Assembly: GCA_033782935.1 (NCBI GenBank) | Contig: JAWQEG010000365.1 | Coordinates: forward strand, 1,054,001-1,118,000 | Direction: 5' to 3' | Origin: Petrolisthes cinctipes | Lineage: Eukaryota > Arthropoda > Malacostraca > Decapoda > Porcellanidae | Length of the DNA stretch: 64,000 nt | In this document: positions 11,583 to 21,961 of the stretch, piece after piece | Layout: every line of letters starts with the position of its first letter | Numbering within the stretch: position 1 is the first letter of the stretch | Translations under genes and position numbers: made by a program | The notes under the pieces: generated by a model | The model's input: only the letters and a program-made list of their open reading frames with translations | Told to the model about the DNA's origin: nothing | Databases searched by the model: none

Positions 11583-11760
11583 GATTGATTGATATTAGAC
11601 GCCGCAACAGCGAGGTCATATAGCGCCAGAAAACGGTGATAGAGAGGCGAGACAGCAAGCAGAAAGGAAATAGAAAGAAAAGAGGGATAGTTGAAGAACT
11701 AAAAGCTAGTGGCTGGGGCCGAAGGGGCGCCAAAATCCTTAAAGTATTGCCCACATCATT
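11583..11760 (+). repeat. SINE-like repeat, right arm copy
   Basis: It begins with short GATTGATTGAT repeats and contains AGCGCCAGAAAACGG and GGGGCGCCAAAAT blocks. It mirrors 10865-11080 and is related to 39352-39420 (its beginning only) and 59150-59490. Confidence 0.65.
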
Positions 11761-12060
11761 ACAGGCAATACCCTCCTACGGGGCAAGCACGAGGGATAAA
11801 AGGAATACAGGGATAGCTGTCTAATATCCAAAGGATAATATATATTCAGTAGTCTATCCCACTACGATGGTGAACAAATGACAGTGCCTTTATTTAAAGG
11901 ATATAATGTAACAGATATTCTAATTATATTTGTTTGTTATTACTTTTCAACTAATCACCTTCATTTTTCTTACTCTCTCCCCCCTCACCCTCGCCTCAAA
12001 TCATCACATTTCTTCTCTCCTATTTCCACCTACGTTAATGCAGTATGCACTTCTTTAAAC

Positions 12061-12503
12061 CCGGGTTCTTCAATTTACAGCTCCCGAGATCCTCCAAACT
12101 GGGTCGCAGGCTCACAAAAATAAATACATGAATAAAATAGAATAATAATGTTCGTGACAATAAAATAAATATGAAGTTCATACATGAATTCACCTAACAT
12201 ATTTTTACAATCGAATATTCATATATTTAATTATATTATCAATAAAACAAAATCATTGCACAAATATTAGCCTTCTTGAGAGAGAGGGAGAGAGAGGGAG
12301 GAGTAGGTGAGGCAGTGTTTATAATTATATTTATAATTCTGGTTAGAGTGCCTTTTAATAATAATGATTGAGTTTCAGTTTCTAGCCTTGTATTTTCTTA
12401 GGTTGATAATTCTGGTCATTTGTAAAATATCTTTCTGTAAGGGTCGCGAGAATGATGTCATAGTAAAAACTCCGTCACGACTGAAAAAGTTTGAAGAACC
12501 CTG
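12061..12503 (-). mobile_element. hAT MITE, right palindrome arm
   Basis: Mirror copy of 10160-10597, flanked by CTTTAAAC at 12053-12060 and 12504-12511. Point and indel differences from the left copy are visible, so the arms have diverged since duplication. Confidence 0.9.
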
Positions 12504-13972
12504 CTTTAAACTATTGGTGATTCGATACCGTTCACAGTGTATGCTTCATTCATTCCTCCTGACACATGTCTTCTCTACCTGATCATTCGTTACCCTCTTA
12601 TATAGCTCCGCCCACATTTCTCTCCTCCTCTCCCACTAACATCCCCCCTCCCTCCACCTGCAACTGTTGCCAGATCAGACGAGGCTCAAACCAAGTCGCT
12701 GGTGGATTGGGTGTGGACCCTTGATCTGTCCGGAGCTGTACCATCATAGGAGCGTTAGGTTCATAATTATAAATTATAATAATTGCAGGTTATTCCCTGT
12801 ACTCCAATTAATATTTTTCAAATTAATCTTAATCATCACGTATTTTCCAGCCCTAATAATCTCACCTAGAGTTTTGATTATTCCTATCGATGTTCTATTT
12901 ACCTAACTATAATCACTATTCCTATTATTCTCTCACAACATCTAACTATAATTATCATTTGTAACATTTTCAGAAGAAGCTCACCACCAAGATTATGATC
13001 GTCATTAATATTCTCGGCCTGGCTACTCCGTAAAATCTTATACTAAAAGCCTACCCTATTACCCGTAAATACTCTAAATAACAATATATATAAAAATAAG
13101 GGTATTACAATATAATATTTTAACCAAGGAAGAAGGCAATGTATTTGAGCACAGGAATATGTGTAAATCATGGTATGTAACTGAATATACACCAGTAAGG
13201 GTGGGACTGATAAGAATGCCATAATTAGAAATACGGGGGCACTACTTTGTTTGACCAGGGATGGAGAGGAGGTGAGGAGGGAGTAGCTTACTCTATTTCC
13301 TTCTCATTCTGCTTCCGGCCTTTGGTTTGACAGGTAAGAGCTGAGCTCTCGTTATATATATATTGTATTGTGAATCTTGTGAGTGGTGAATCAATTAGTC
13401 CAGTGATTGAATTTAAATAACTGAAGAATATTGTGTGTTCACATAAGGACATAGTTACTAATGTATGTTTTTTTTTGCTCTCACTCTGCTTCCGACTTTT
13501 GGTTTGACAGCTGGGAGAAACAGGCATTTAGTAACAAACCCTTAAGCAACTTGACACACATGTGGTGAATGGTACTAATAATTGCTGGCAATTCACAATT
13601 CGAATAATATTATTAGGATATTGATGTTAGGATGTATTAGGATATTGGTGTTTAGGATGTGATTTTTTTTTAAATATTGTGGTCATTGTTTTTGGTATGT
13701 GGTTTTATGTGTGTTTAGCTCTGTCAACTGGCGAGACACGGAATTCTTCCTGTCCTAGTTGACAGAATGGGGAGTAGGAACTATTAATAAGGGAGGGGGG
13801 AAATGTTATTGTATTATTATCATATAAATATAAATGTACTCATGTGAACATATTATAAATTAACGGGTTTATAATTAGTTGAGTATTTCCGTCACTGATA
13901 TAACACATAGACTGTGATCCTATATAGATATTAGTTCTCAATTCACATCACTGATCGTACCCCCGTTAAAAT

Positions 13973-14308
13973 TGTAGTCTGGGTTGCTTACTCATGCGCC
14001 TAAATAAGCTAACGTTATGCTACCCTTCCGGTGTGTGTTCACTTGGTTCCTCTGATCGACTTTGGTCTGGTGGTGGCAGCGTATACCTAGTACTGAGGAG
14101 GGACTGGACTTGTGTTCTGTTCCTCGACTTGTTCTGTTCCTCATCAGTCTCTTGTTTTTTTTTTCCAGATCGGGTTGATCCAGCTATAGGATAGAGTAGT
14201 AGCATACACTGGTGGCTTTTGTTGTGTTAAGGGCAGTGGGTTTTGTTTTCCTTCCAGAGTAAAGTAAATAGTAATATTAATAAGGGGAACAAAAATCTCG
14301 CTTTTACA
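13973..14308 (+). repeat. LTR-like sequence, right inverted copy
   Basis: It starts TGTAGTCTGGG and ends CTTTTACA, so it has TG...CA termini. It is a diverged inverted copy of 5521-5870. The TTAA bounding the palindrome lies 4 bases upstream. Retrotransposon internal sequence does not follow for more than a few tens of bases; MULE-derived DNA comes next. Confidence 0.7.
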
Positions 14309-14456
14309 CCTGGCAACGCTGGTGAGACACCGAGTCCGAGAGAAGCGGGAATCGGCCCATTTACAGGCTGGCATCGGCGTTTGAATGGGCGTGCAGGCAG
14401 GGCGGACCTTGCTTTCTACGTGCTAGTGCCACTCCTGCTAGAAGAAGCAGCGACCG

Positions 14457-15442
14457 TCAAACATGATGTTGGATGGGAGGAGTTCCATGACAGCCGTGTA
14501 ATCTGTGGTCTTCGCTGGGACATAACTTCGAATAATAGTGGAACTTGCTTTGTGCAGTCACCAAACTTGATATAGCTGTGAATGATGACAAGCTGTACAA
14601 ATGGCTCCCTGACAACTTTAAAAATTCCATCAATAAACCAGATCTTGGACTTGCTAAGGAAGGAAAGCTGGAGAAGAGAAGCAAATATCAAGTGACGGTG
14701 ACCTTCATGGTGAATATCTCGTTGGAGAAAATTACTTGGGATTATGAGCAGTAGCAATCTCGAATTCCAAATCAGTTGGGTGCTTTGGTCGCAGCTGTTG
14801 TCGGGCACGGTTGGCAGTTCTCTGCAGGTTGGATACTTTTGGCAGTTGAACTTCGTCAGTTGTAAGTGTCAATAGTGTATCTGTAACAATCTTCCCAGAA
14901 GATTTATAGGTATCTTACCTGGCTGCTGCTTTAACCAGAGATATGGCTTGTGCTCGAAGTTTTGCCCCTGGGTTGCCTCCGTTGTTGTGTTCCTTGGGAC
15001 TTCTGGTAAAGATGTTACCTTGCTGACTGACACTAGCTAAACACCTGTTCTTCTTTGTACGGATGCTCCAGATCCATGACGTTGATACCGATGCTACCCG
15101 CTTTTTGACGTACTGGAATCCAAGGCTATCTGTGAGAAGATCACCTCCTTTTCTTGAATCACTTTCTACTACATGGTAGGATGTTGGGGCATCCACCATT
15201 ATGTCAGTGGGAATTGGTACGGTGGTAAGGGATGCTTCCACAACCTGACTGACCTCTTCCATAGGCAGGCTGACATTGAAAAAAGGCAATGGGCTTGGAT
15301 GGGTTAACTCCTCTGAAGGGTCATCTATGGTTGATGTCCTTGGTTGTGCTATTGTTAAGTCCTCGGAAGGGTTACATGCGACTGAGATTTCTGTGAAGCT
15401 ATCAGTGCTCATTTCTTGTACAGTACGTTGTTGAGCGAACAC
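14457..15442 (-). pseudogene. FLYWCH/MULE-type transposase relic
   Basis: Minus-strand reading starts near 15442 with an acidic region. A FLYWCH-like zinc finger follows (GFQYV...WIW...RCLASV...EHNN; the first Cys appears changed to Ser), then a linker ending in SNLQRTANRAR, and then, in other frames, the MULE catalytic block with WFIDGIFKVV and PLLFEV (about 14640-14520). In MULE transposases the WF-DGTF Asp is the first catalytic acid. At least two frame breaks separate these blocks, and the C-terminal catalytic part is missing. FLYWCH plus MULE is the arrangement of Phantom-like elements. Confidence 0.75.
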
Positions 15443-15777
15443 TTATGGCAAACCCAGACAGGCAACTCTATCTCTCTCTTGTTCAGTTTCCTGTAGAATT
15501 CTCTTGTGATACCTGAAGCAAAAATCCACAGTCAGTTCATAAACTGTCTATTTCATTACCACCATACTCATCATGAAACTTGCACAAGTTAAAGGTAGTG
15601 GTGTAGTGATTATTTATATGAAGATGCTGTGAATAATATTTTTTTTTCTATGAATTGTTTACGATTTGTTTTTGTTTTTTTTCGGCACATTGTAAGCCTT
15701 CTCAGATTGAAGTCTTTTACCCAAAGTTAGTTATTTCCCCGTTAGTACAGTACTGTATCATTAAAAAAAAAATTGTA

Positions 15778-15993
15778 TTACAAACCAGAGTTACAAGTTC
15801 TGTGCTGCCAAGCATTGCAGCTATCACATTGCATGGCTTCCTGGCGTGGTCTTACGTCTCCTTCACACACTACACATGGAAAGTGAATCCAGTCCTTAGG
15901 TCTTATGGTACCCATTATAAATGGCTTGAAGGCTTGGAGTTTTCTTCTCTGTTCTCCCAGAATTGTGACTGACTGAATGCATTGTGTTGACAC
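15778..15993 (-). pseudogene. PHD-like zinc finger fragment, probable N-terminus of the MULE relic
   Basis: A minus-strand frame of 71 codons contains CVVC...MQCDSC...WQHRTC, the Cys4-His-Cys spacing of a PHD-type finger. The last Cys pair is lost where the frame ends at an A/T-rich run. It lies 340 bases upstream of the FLYWCH frame on the same strand, and invertebrate MULE proteins often begin with such a finger, so I infer one decayed gene. Confidence 0.6.
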
Positions 15994-16159
15994 TGTCGAA
16001 AGTTCTCCTAAACTACAAGTGAATACACTACCATTAAACAGGCAGTTAGGCCTATTGTGTCAGTCGAGACTGTGGAAACAAGCTGTTCTTTATAAACAGT
16101 TCCTAAACTATTAGTAAACAAGTAGTTATAGGAGCTAAAATGTAAAATATTAACTGGCC

Positions 16160-16306
16160 TTAGGTCGGTGCATTGGGACCATAAAGGATGGTACATTCAG
16201 ACTGGGAGTGGTGCATTACAACCAGGCATGTGGTACATTGGAACCTTATACGTGATGCATTCAGACCAAGGGTTGGTGCATTCAGGCAGTGGTGCATTCA
16301 GACCAT
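16160..16306. repeat. Diverged 20-22-base minisatellite, about 7 copies
   Basis: Units have the form TGGTGCATTCAGACC plus about 6 variable bases. Copies differ at several positions and in length. No coding function is apparent. Confidence 0.8.
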
Positions 16307-16534
16307 AATTCGTTGAGAGCTACACTCACTGCAACTATGAAATACTCGGATATAATGGTTCGTTATATAACCTATTTTATATGTATATCTAAATTTGGTC
16401 AGGTTATGGTCAAATACCCCAAACAAATTATAATAGTAGCGAAGATTATGACACTATTGTACTATTCATTTATTTCAGGAAACCTGTGATCGTGTATGAG
16501 ACCTGCATGGCTTCTGATTCCTCCTGACAATGCC

Positions 16535-16625
16535 ACGAAACCCACTCCTTCCATATAGGTGGTGTTTCGTGGCAATATTTAAAGGACTCATTTACCTCCA
16601 AATTTCTGACTACATCACAGGGCCC
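16535..16625 (+). repeat. Dispersed repeat fragment
   Basis: The block from CTTCCATATAGGTGG to CTACATCACAGGG recurs at 23664-23752 with few differences, and the continuation of that copy recurs at 36955-37020. The class is unknown; it may be the 5' end of a retroelement. Confidence 0.65.
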
Positions 16626-16629
16626 TTAA

Positions 16630-17390
16630 CAGGATAATAACATGTGTCTGAGTAAACGTAGCAAAAAATATATTCAAACATTTGCAACTCTGCTCAATGG
16701 GCGCAGTATTGATGCCAAAGTCAGTTCAAATTTTCGAATACAGGTTGAGGGATTGGGCAGTGCTGAACCATGGTTATACATATGCTTTGACATTAGAGCA
16801 GACTCGACCGGATTTCGAGGCACAGAAGCATTGGTCGACCCTGACAGAAACTTCATTAATGGGAATATGAAATAACACTGCGCACAGCTTTCTCAGCTTT
16901 CCACCTGGTAAGACGTGCTTGTGTCAATCATGATTTATTTTTGCTGTCTTCATGTCAGTCACTTCATTTAATTAACTATATATATGTTGTTACAATAATT
17001 GTGCACAAAGAACAACTTAACATCACTCCTTTATGTAACTGGTAGATTTATCTTATCATTTGTGAGAAAGCCTCGAGGTCAAAACATTAACTTAGCTTTG
17101 TATACTATTACCGAACCTTGAACCCATAACACAGCTCGGTCAATTTGTAGCTAGCTCTGCAATCAGTCCGTGATTGGTTACGTGATGGCTAAAGATAAAG
17201 GATCTTCGTCTACGTTATCATTCTGATCAGACAGTCTCTGTTCTTACAGGTGAGCAGAATGGAGCAACGGGACTCGTTTACGTAGGTGGCTGATATGTAA
17301 CTGACTTTTGTCTGTATGCACAAAACTTTCCGCAGCGGCAGCATCCACATCACACAACATTTATATCCACATATATAGAAGGCTAAGGGA
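16630..17390. other. Stretch without a recognised gene
   Basis: Overlapping open frames of about 60-77 codons on both strands at 16642-16875 have no motif I recognise. The coding potential is equal on both strands, so I do not call a gene. The rest is AT-rich with no repeat seen. Confidence 0.4.
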
Positions 17391-17399
17391 GCCAGGAAC

Positions 17400-18225
17400 T
17401 TTTAGGTCTAATGTGAAACTAACATGACGATCAGGTTTTGTTCGTACACCCCAGGTTGAAGAAGGATCTTAGAGGCCATTGAAGCAACGTCTCACACAAG
17501 CAATCGCTGTCTGGCATATGTCGGGATCAGTCATTGCACAGTATGGTATCTTCTTCACGATCATCTGCTTTACTCCTACCACTTCCAGAAAGTGCAGCAT
17601 TTACTCCCAGAGGACTTTCCTAGACTCAAAACTTTCTGTCGGTGGTTTGTAGATCAAACAGAATTCGATCCATAATTTTCGAACATGATACTGTTCTCAG
17701 ATGAGTCATCATCCACAAGAGCAGGGATGTTCAACAGTCACAATATGCATACTTGGGACGACTCCAATTCCCATAGACTATGGCACAGCGGACATCAACA
17801 TCTTTTTCTGTACATGTATGGTGCGGTATAATTGGTGACTGTATCATTGGTCCACATGTTTTTCCTGGTCGCCTAACAGGTTTGGCATATCGTGAATATT
17901 TAGAGCATGATTTACCAACTTTACTAGATGATGTACACACTCGCGGTCAGAAGTTGTGTTCCGATCCCCTGGTACGAAGAATCGCAACCAGGCGAAGTTC
18001 GAAGGTTTGAAAAATGACACGTTGTGAGGAGAGAGTTGCAGGGTGCACCGTTGTTTGAACCTTAGAACCTCATCTGTTGAGATTCATCGTGTCAGGGAAT
18101 CGGGATACAACTTCTGATCGTGTGTGTACAGCTAGCACGATGCAGGAGTATGTGGGTCATGCATGACGGTGCACATGCGCAGTCTAGCATGATCGTACTA
18201 AGTCTAGGACCTGCCCACCATAAAG
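17400..18225 (+). pseudogene. Tc1/mariner (IS630-type) transposase relic
   Basis: Several broken frames match the DDE domain of this superfamily in order: FSDES with the first Asp at 17700-17702, then HVWCGIIGDCIIGP (about 17810-17855), then LPTLLDDV, and near 18160 MHDGA, corresponding to the second catalytic Asp. Frame changes occur near 17760, 17950 and 18050, with missing bases. The helix-turn-helix N-terminus is only vaguely visible upstream (about 17440-17600). I did not find terminal inverted repeats. Confidence 0.75.
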
Positions 18226-18654
18226 TCACGCTACGTTGGTAGCATCCACGCCGTTCCTCCCTTCATCTACAGTGAAGGATACCTCCTCTCCGTCCCCTAG
18301 TGATGGTGGCCCTTTTTTAAAGGTGGCTGGGGCTGTTCTTGAGGAGGGGGTGGCTTGTTTTCTTATTATTATAGTAAATGTTAAGCTTAATTTTCTTCTC
18401 AGCGCTCGTCAGTTTGACATTACGGGAAACTTTTTTTTTCATAATACTTTCTTCTTTGTATGCGATGGAAAAGAACTCTTTATAGAATATGATGTCTGTC
18501 ATGCTGTCATGCGTGTTGTTGTTGTTGTTTTTGCTGTTGATCCTGCTGCTGTTGGTATATCATTTCCCAATTATTTTCTTCGCACAGCGTGTGATGTCTT
18601 CGTTGAAAAGATTATTATCAAGAACTTGTGTTGATCGCTCGATTTCGTCGTGTA

Positions 18655-18782
18655 GCAGGCGTTTTGTGTTTGTGTGTGTGTGGAAATGTTGGCAGGCGAT
18701 GTGTGTGTGGGTGTGTGTGTGGAAGTGTTGGCTGGCGTTGTGTGTGTGTCTTTGGTAGTGATGGCAGGCGTTGTGTGGTAGT
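18655..18782. repeat. GT-rich minisatellite, left part
   Basis: Units of about 34 bases contain GGCAGGCGTTGTGTGTGT plus GTGGTAGTGTT variants. The array resumes at 21103 on the other side of the hAT element, so the hAT element landed inside it. Confidence 0.85.
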
Positions 18783-21102
18783 CAGGGATGGGGTCAATTC
18801 ATTTTTATCAATTCAATTCAATTCCAATTCGGAACAAAATTTTAGGTTATCAATTCCAATTCAGTTCAATTCATTCGCAAAAACAAAATCTTCAATTCAA
18901 ATTCAATTCAATTCATTCGCAAAAACGAAATCTTCAATTCAAATTCAATTCACGAGCGCTTCAATTTCAATTTGATTCATCAATTCAAATGCTTTTAAAA
19001 TTAAAATTATATTGATCTCTCAGAAATAAATAGATAAAATGCTTTACAAGTTGACATCTTTATTTTTATGAAAAATACTTTACATAATAATACTTTAAAA
19101 GTTTAAACTGTTGAGTTACTTCACTCACTTGTATTAAACTTCTAAAAATAAAACACAAACTCTGTTTGTTACAAAATAGCATTTTTTTTACTCAAATCAT
19201 AATATTAATTTGTTAGATTACATATACTAATAAACAAAATAAGAATGAATTCAAGTTACTGAGGAATCTGAGGATTACATCTAATCATCATGAGTTGTTC
19301 GAATCTTGTATCACTTAAATTACACCTCTCTGGCCTATAGAGCTTGCCAGCAATCGAGAACAGTATTTCCACTGGAGCTGATGTAGCAGGAATGGCCAGA
19401 TATTTTGAAGCTAGCGAGGTGAGGACTGGAAATTGTGGCTGCTTGTTCTACCAGTAGCCAAGGGGGTCACAATCATTCTGTAGACATGGTTGGTTGAGGT
19501 AGAGTGTGACCTCATTTTCTGCTGGCGTTGGTCTTGGTGTAGTAGATCTGTTGGCCAAGGGTAAGAACTTGTTCCTTTTCATTGGTGGAGGTTCAGAAAC
19601 TTCAGAAGAAGAAGTGTCCGTTGTAGGATCAACAGTGGGTCTACATGCTAATGATGCCATTTTTTATTTCACAGTCAGAAGATCTCGTATGTCTTGCACC
19701 TCATTGTCATGACACCAGTCCAGCTTGTAACGTGGGTCTGAGGTAGCAGCCAGCTGGAACTCTTCCGTGGACTCAAATTTTTTCAGCCGAGTCTCTATTG
19801 AGGCCTGCAGTATAGAAACAAGCTTACTTTTATATACTTCACCAAGGCTAGCAAAAGCAGACCGAAGGCCACGGACACAGTTAACTACCAAACTTGATGT
19901 CACTATGTTTTGTCCCTGTATCTGAATGGTTACATACTCAAATGGCTCAAGTATCTCACAGAGCTCCTTAATAGTGATCAGCTCATACTGCTTTAGCTTG
20001 AATGGCGTGTATAAGTTTGTTCCAAATTTCAGGTGAAATTCTAAGTACAGATCTCATCATCATCAACTGGCTATTCCAACGTGTACATGTTGCCATCTGG
20101 AGCTATAATTCATTTGAGAAAACTTCTGTTGCAACTGTTGATTTCCTGCAGAAGCTGACTAGCTTTGATACTTTTGCAAAAACTTGCTTTATTTGACTAT
20201 CTTGCTCCATGCCATCTCTCACCACGAGCTGTTATAAGGTATGAGCGAAGCATGGACTGAGGTTTGGGGGTAAACATTCAAAATTTGCAGTGTCATCAGG
20301 TGGTAGGTTACCGGTAAAGTCATCATCATCCTCATCCTCATCACTATCATCTTCAAGTTGTTTCACTGGGAATAGAGTGAATGCCTTCACCATATTTGCT
20401 GCATTATCAGTAACTATAGTAGTTACCTTATTTCCAACATTATAGGAAGCAACTGTTTCTTGGTACATCTCGTAGATATTGTCTGCAGTATGGGAGCCTT
20501 TAAAGCGACGACATGCCAACATAACACCATTCATAGTGTGGTCTAAGATGAAGTGACCAGTCACACCTATGAATGACCTCATAATTATCCCTACTGGACC
20601 ACAGATCTTTAGTGAGACATAGATTCTTGACTTGTTGTAGCTGGGTCTTCAACTGTGTCTGAATAGTGGTTGAATACTGTGGTAGAAGGACAGTACTCAG
20701 ATGCTTACGACTAGGCATTATGAACATTGGCTCTGCAGTTGCCATAAGTATGCGGAATCGCTCACTTTCAACTAGAGACAGAGGTAGAAGATCATGGGCA
20801 GTGAATGCAACAATACAGTTAGTAAGTTCCTTCTGCCGTGGATTGGTGGATTTCCACTTCCTACTGGTACTGCCTTTTAAGAACTTCTCCATGGGAAGTT
20901 GTTTTGCATCATCACTGTCTAAATCGAGTGAATTCCTTCATCAATTCACTTCAATTCACATCAATTCATATCAAATCATTGATATCATTTCCAATTCAAT
21001 TCAATTAAATTTAAAAAAAAATATTTTTCAATTCAATTTAATTTCAAATCACGGAGGTTTTACATCAATTCCAATTCAATTCACGAATTGACCCCATCTC
21101 TG
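18783..21102 (-). mobile_element. hAT transposon with 8-bp target duplication and AATTC-rich subterminal repeats
   Basis: The ends are CAGGGATGGGGTCAATTC and the complement of CAGAGATGGGGTCAATTC. GTGGTAGT flanks both sides (18775-18782 and 21103-21110). The 2320-base element carries one decayed transposase on the minus strand. About 200 bases inside each end (18790-18990 and 20920-21090) are packed with CAATTC/TCAATT motifs in both orientations, the kind of subterminal repeats hAT transposases bind. Confidence 0.93.
19256..20892 (-). pseudogene. hAT-family transposase, frameshifted
   Basis: Reading on the minus strand from the ATG at 20892: an N-terminal helical region, the catalytic-domain start around LWSSRDNYE followed after a frame shift by HTADNIYEMY and VTDNAANMVKAF, an acidic insert (DDSDEDEDDDD), CTRWNSQL, then SDPRYKLDW. 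The C-terminal hATC dimerisation region reads YLAIPATSAPVEILFSIAG and ends with a stop at 19256. At least three frame breaks and a TAG inside the hATC region (near 19450) inactivate it. A BED zinc finger expected at the N-terminus is not visible. Confidence 0.9.
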
Positions 21103-21440
21103 GTGGTAGTGCTGGCCGGCGTTGTGTGTGTGTGGTAGTGTTGACAGGCGTTGTGTGTGTATGTGGTAGTGTTGACAGGTGTTGTGTGTGTGTGTAGTAG
21201 TAGTGTTGGCCGGGGTTGTGTGTGTATGTGTGTGTGTGTGGTAGTGTTGACATGCGATGTATGTGGCTATAGTGTTGGCAGGCGTTGTATGTGTGTATGA
21301 TGGCAGGCGTTGCGTGTAGAAGTGCTGGCTGGCGTTGTGTGTGTGTGTGTGGTAGTGTTGACATGCGATGTGTGTGTGGTACAGTGGTAGTGTTGGCAGG
21401 CGTTGTGTGTGCGCATGTGTTAGTTTTGGTAGGCGTGAAG
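21103..21440. repeat. GT-rich minisatellite, right part
   Basis: About ten units of roughly 30-36 bases with the core GTTGACAGGCGTTGTGTGTG and variants. It continues the array at 18655-18782, interrupted by the hAT element. Confidence 0.85.
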
Positions 21441-21566
21441 AGGGAGGGTGGAGGGGAGGGAAGGTGACGTCGTGAAGTGGAAAAGACGAGATGCTCAGTT
21501 ATTAATTAAGTATCCCAAGTGTTGGATGGTGGGTTGGTAGTGACTGTGTTCTTTCGTCACTTTTAA

Positions 21567-21690
21567 GAGGATAGTACTCATATACCTATGGTACACTGGA
21601 GCGCCTTGATTCCTCCAAAGTATGCCAGGAAGCAGGACCAGATAAAAAAATAATGGTGGCCCGTTGCTTGGAATAGTTTGTAGGAATTAG
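21567..21690 (+). mobile_element. piggyBac-type MITE fragment
   Basis: A TTAA at 21563-21566 is followed by GAGGATAGTACTC. The interior, including CCTTGATTCCTCCAAAGTATGCCAGG split by small changes, closely matches the complete copy at 33473-33625. The right end is degraded. Confidence 0.6.
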
Positions 21691-21846
21691 TTGCTTACAC
21701 ATCATTATCAACTACACTATTTACCAACACTGTACTACACCCTAAATTCACTATCATTATAAACACAAACTAATATATACACACATTCTTGTTACATTCA
21801 CAGTGAGATCGCGATAGTGAAGGAGAGGACAGCGTAGTGTTAACAT

Positions 21847-21961
21847 ATGATGAGTGAGAGTGTGGAGGAAGAGGAAGTGAACGGAAAAGATCCTGGGAAG
21901 GAAGATGACTCCACAACTCTGCCTGTCGTTCCATTACAGTACCAATTGATGACAACTGTTG
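21847..21961 (+). CDS. Dll-like: Homeobox gene exon 1 (start codon)
   Basis: ATG ATG begins at 21847; an in-frame TAA at 21841-21843 supports this start. The 38-codon peptide is acidic (SVEEEEVNGKD) and ends in a split Gly codon before the donor G|GTGAGT at 21962. The phase-1 end fits exon 2, which begins with GT completing the Gly. The following intron is 5622 bases and full of transposons. Confidence 0.75.

Larger units (their letters stand above)
8979..13965. mobile_element. 5-kb imperfect palindrome bounded by TTAA, probable foldback or piggyBac-type element
   Basis: The left arm (8979 to about 11080) and right arm (about 11583-13965) are reverse complements over about 2.1-2.4 kb, with a spacer of about 500 bases. 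The outer ends read CGGGGGTAC in both directions and each is flanked by TTAA (8975-8978 and 13966-13969), the piggyBac target sequence. The arms differ by indels; the largest is 9807-9924 (left) against 12749-13110 (right). Each arm holds a hAT MITE and a SINE-like sequence, so those insertions precede the inverted duplication. I see no transposase gene. A related deletion derivative lies at 30721-32105. Confidence 0.8.

Noticed and set aside
13973..14308. Solo LTR with target duplication
   Set aside because: The bases before and after the copy do not match, so a simple solo LTR is not supported.
16642..16875. Small gene
   Set aside because: Similar open frames exist on both strands and in two + frames, with no motif or splice evidence.
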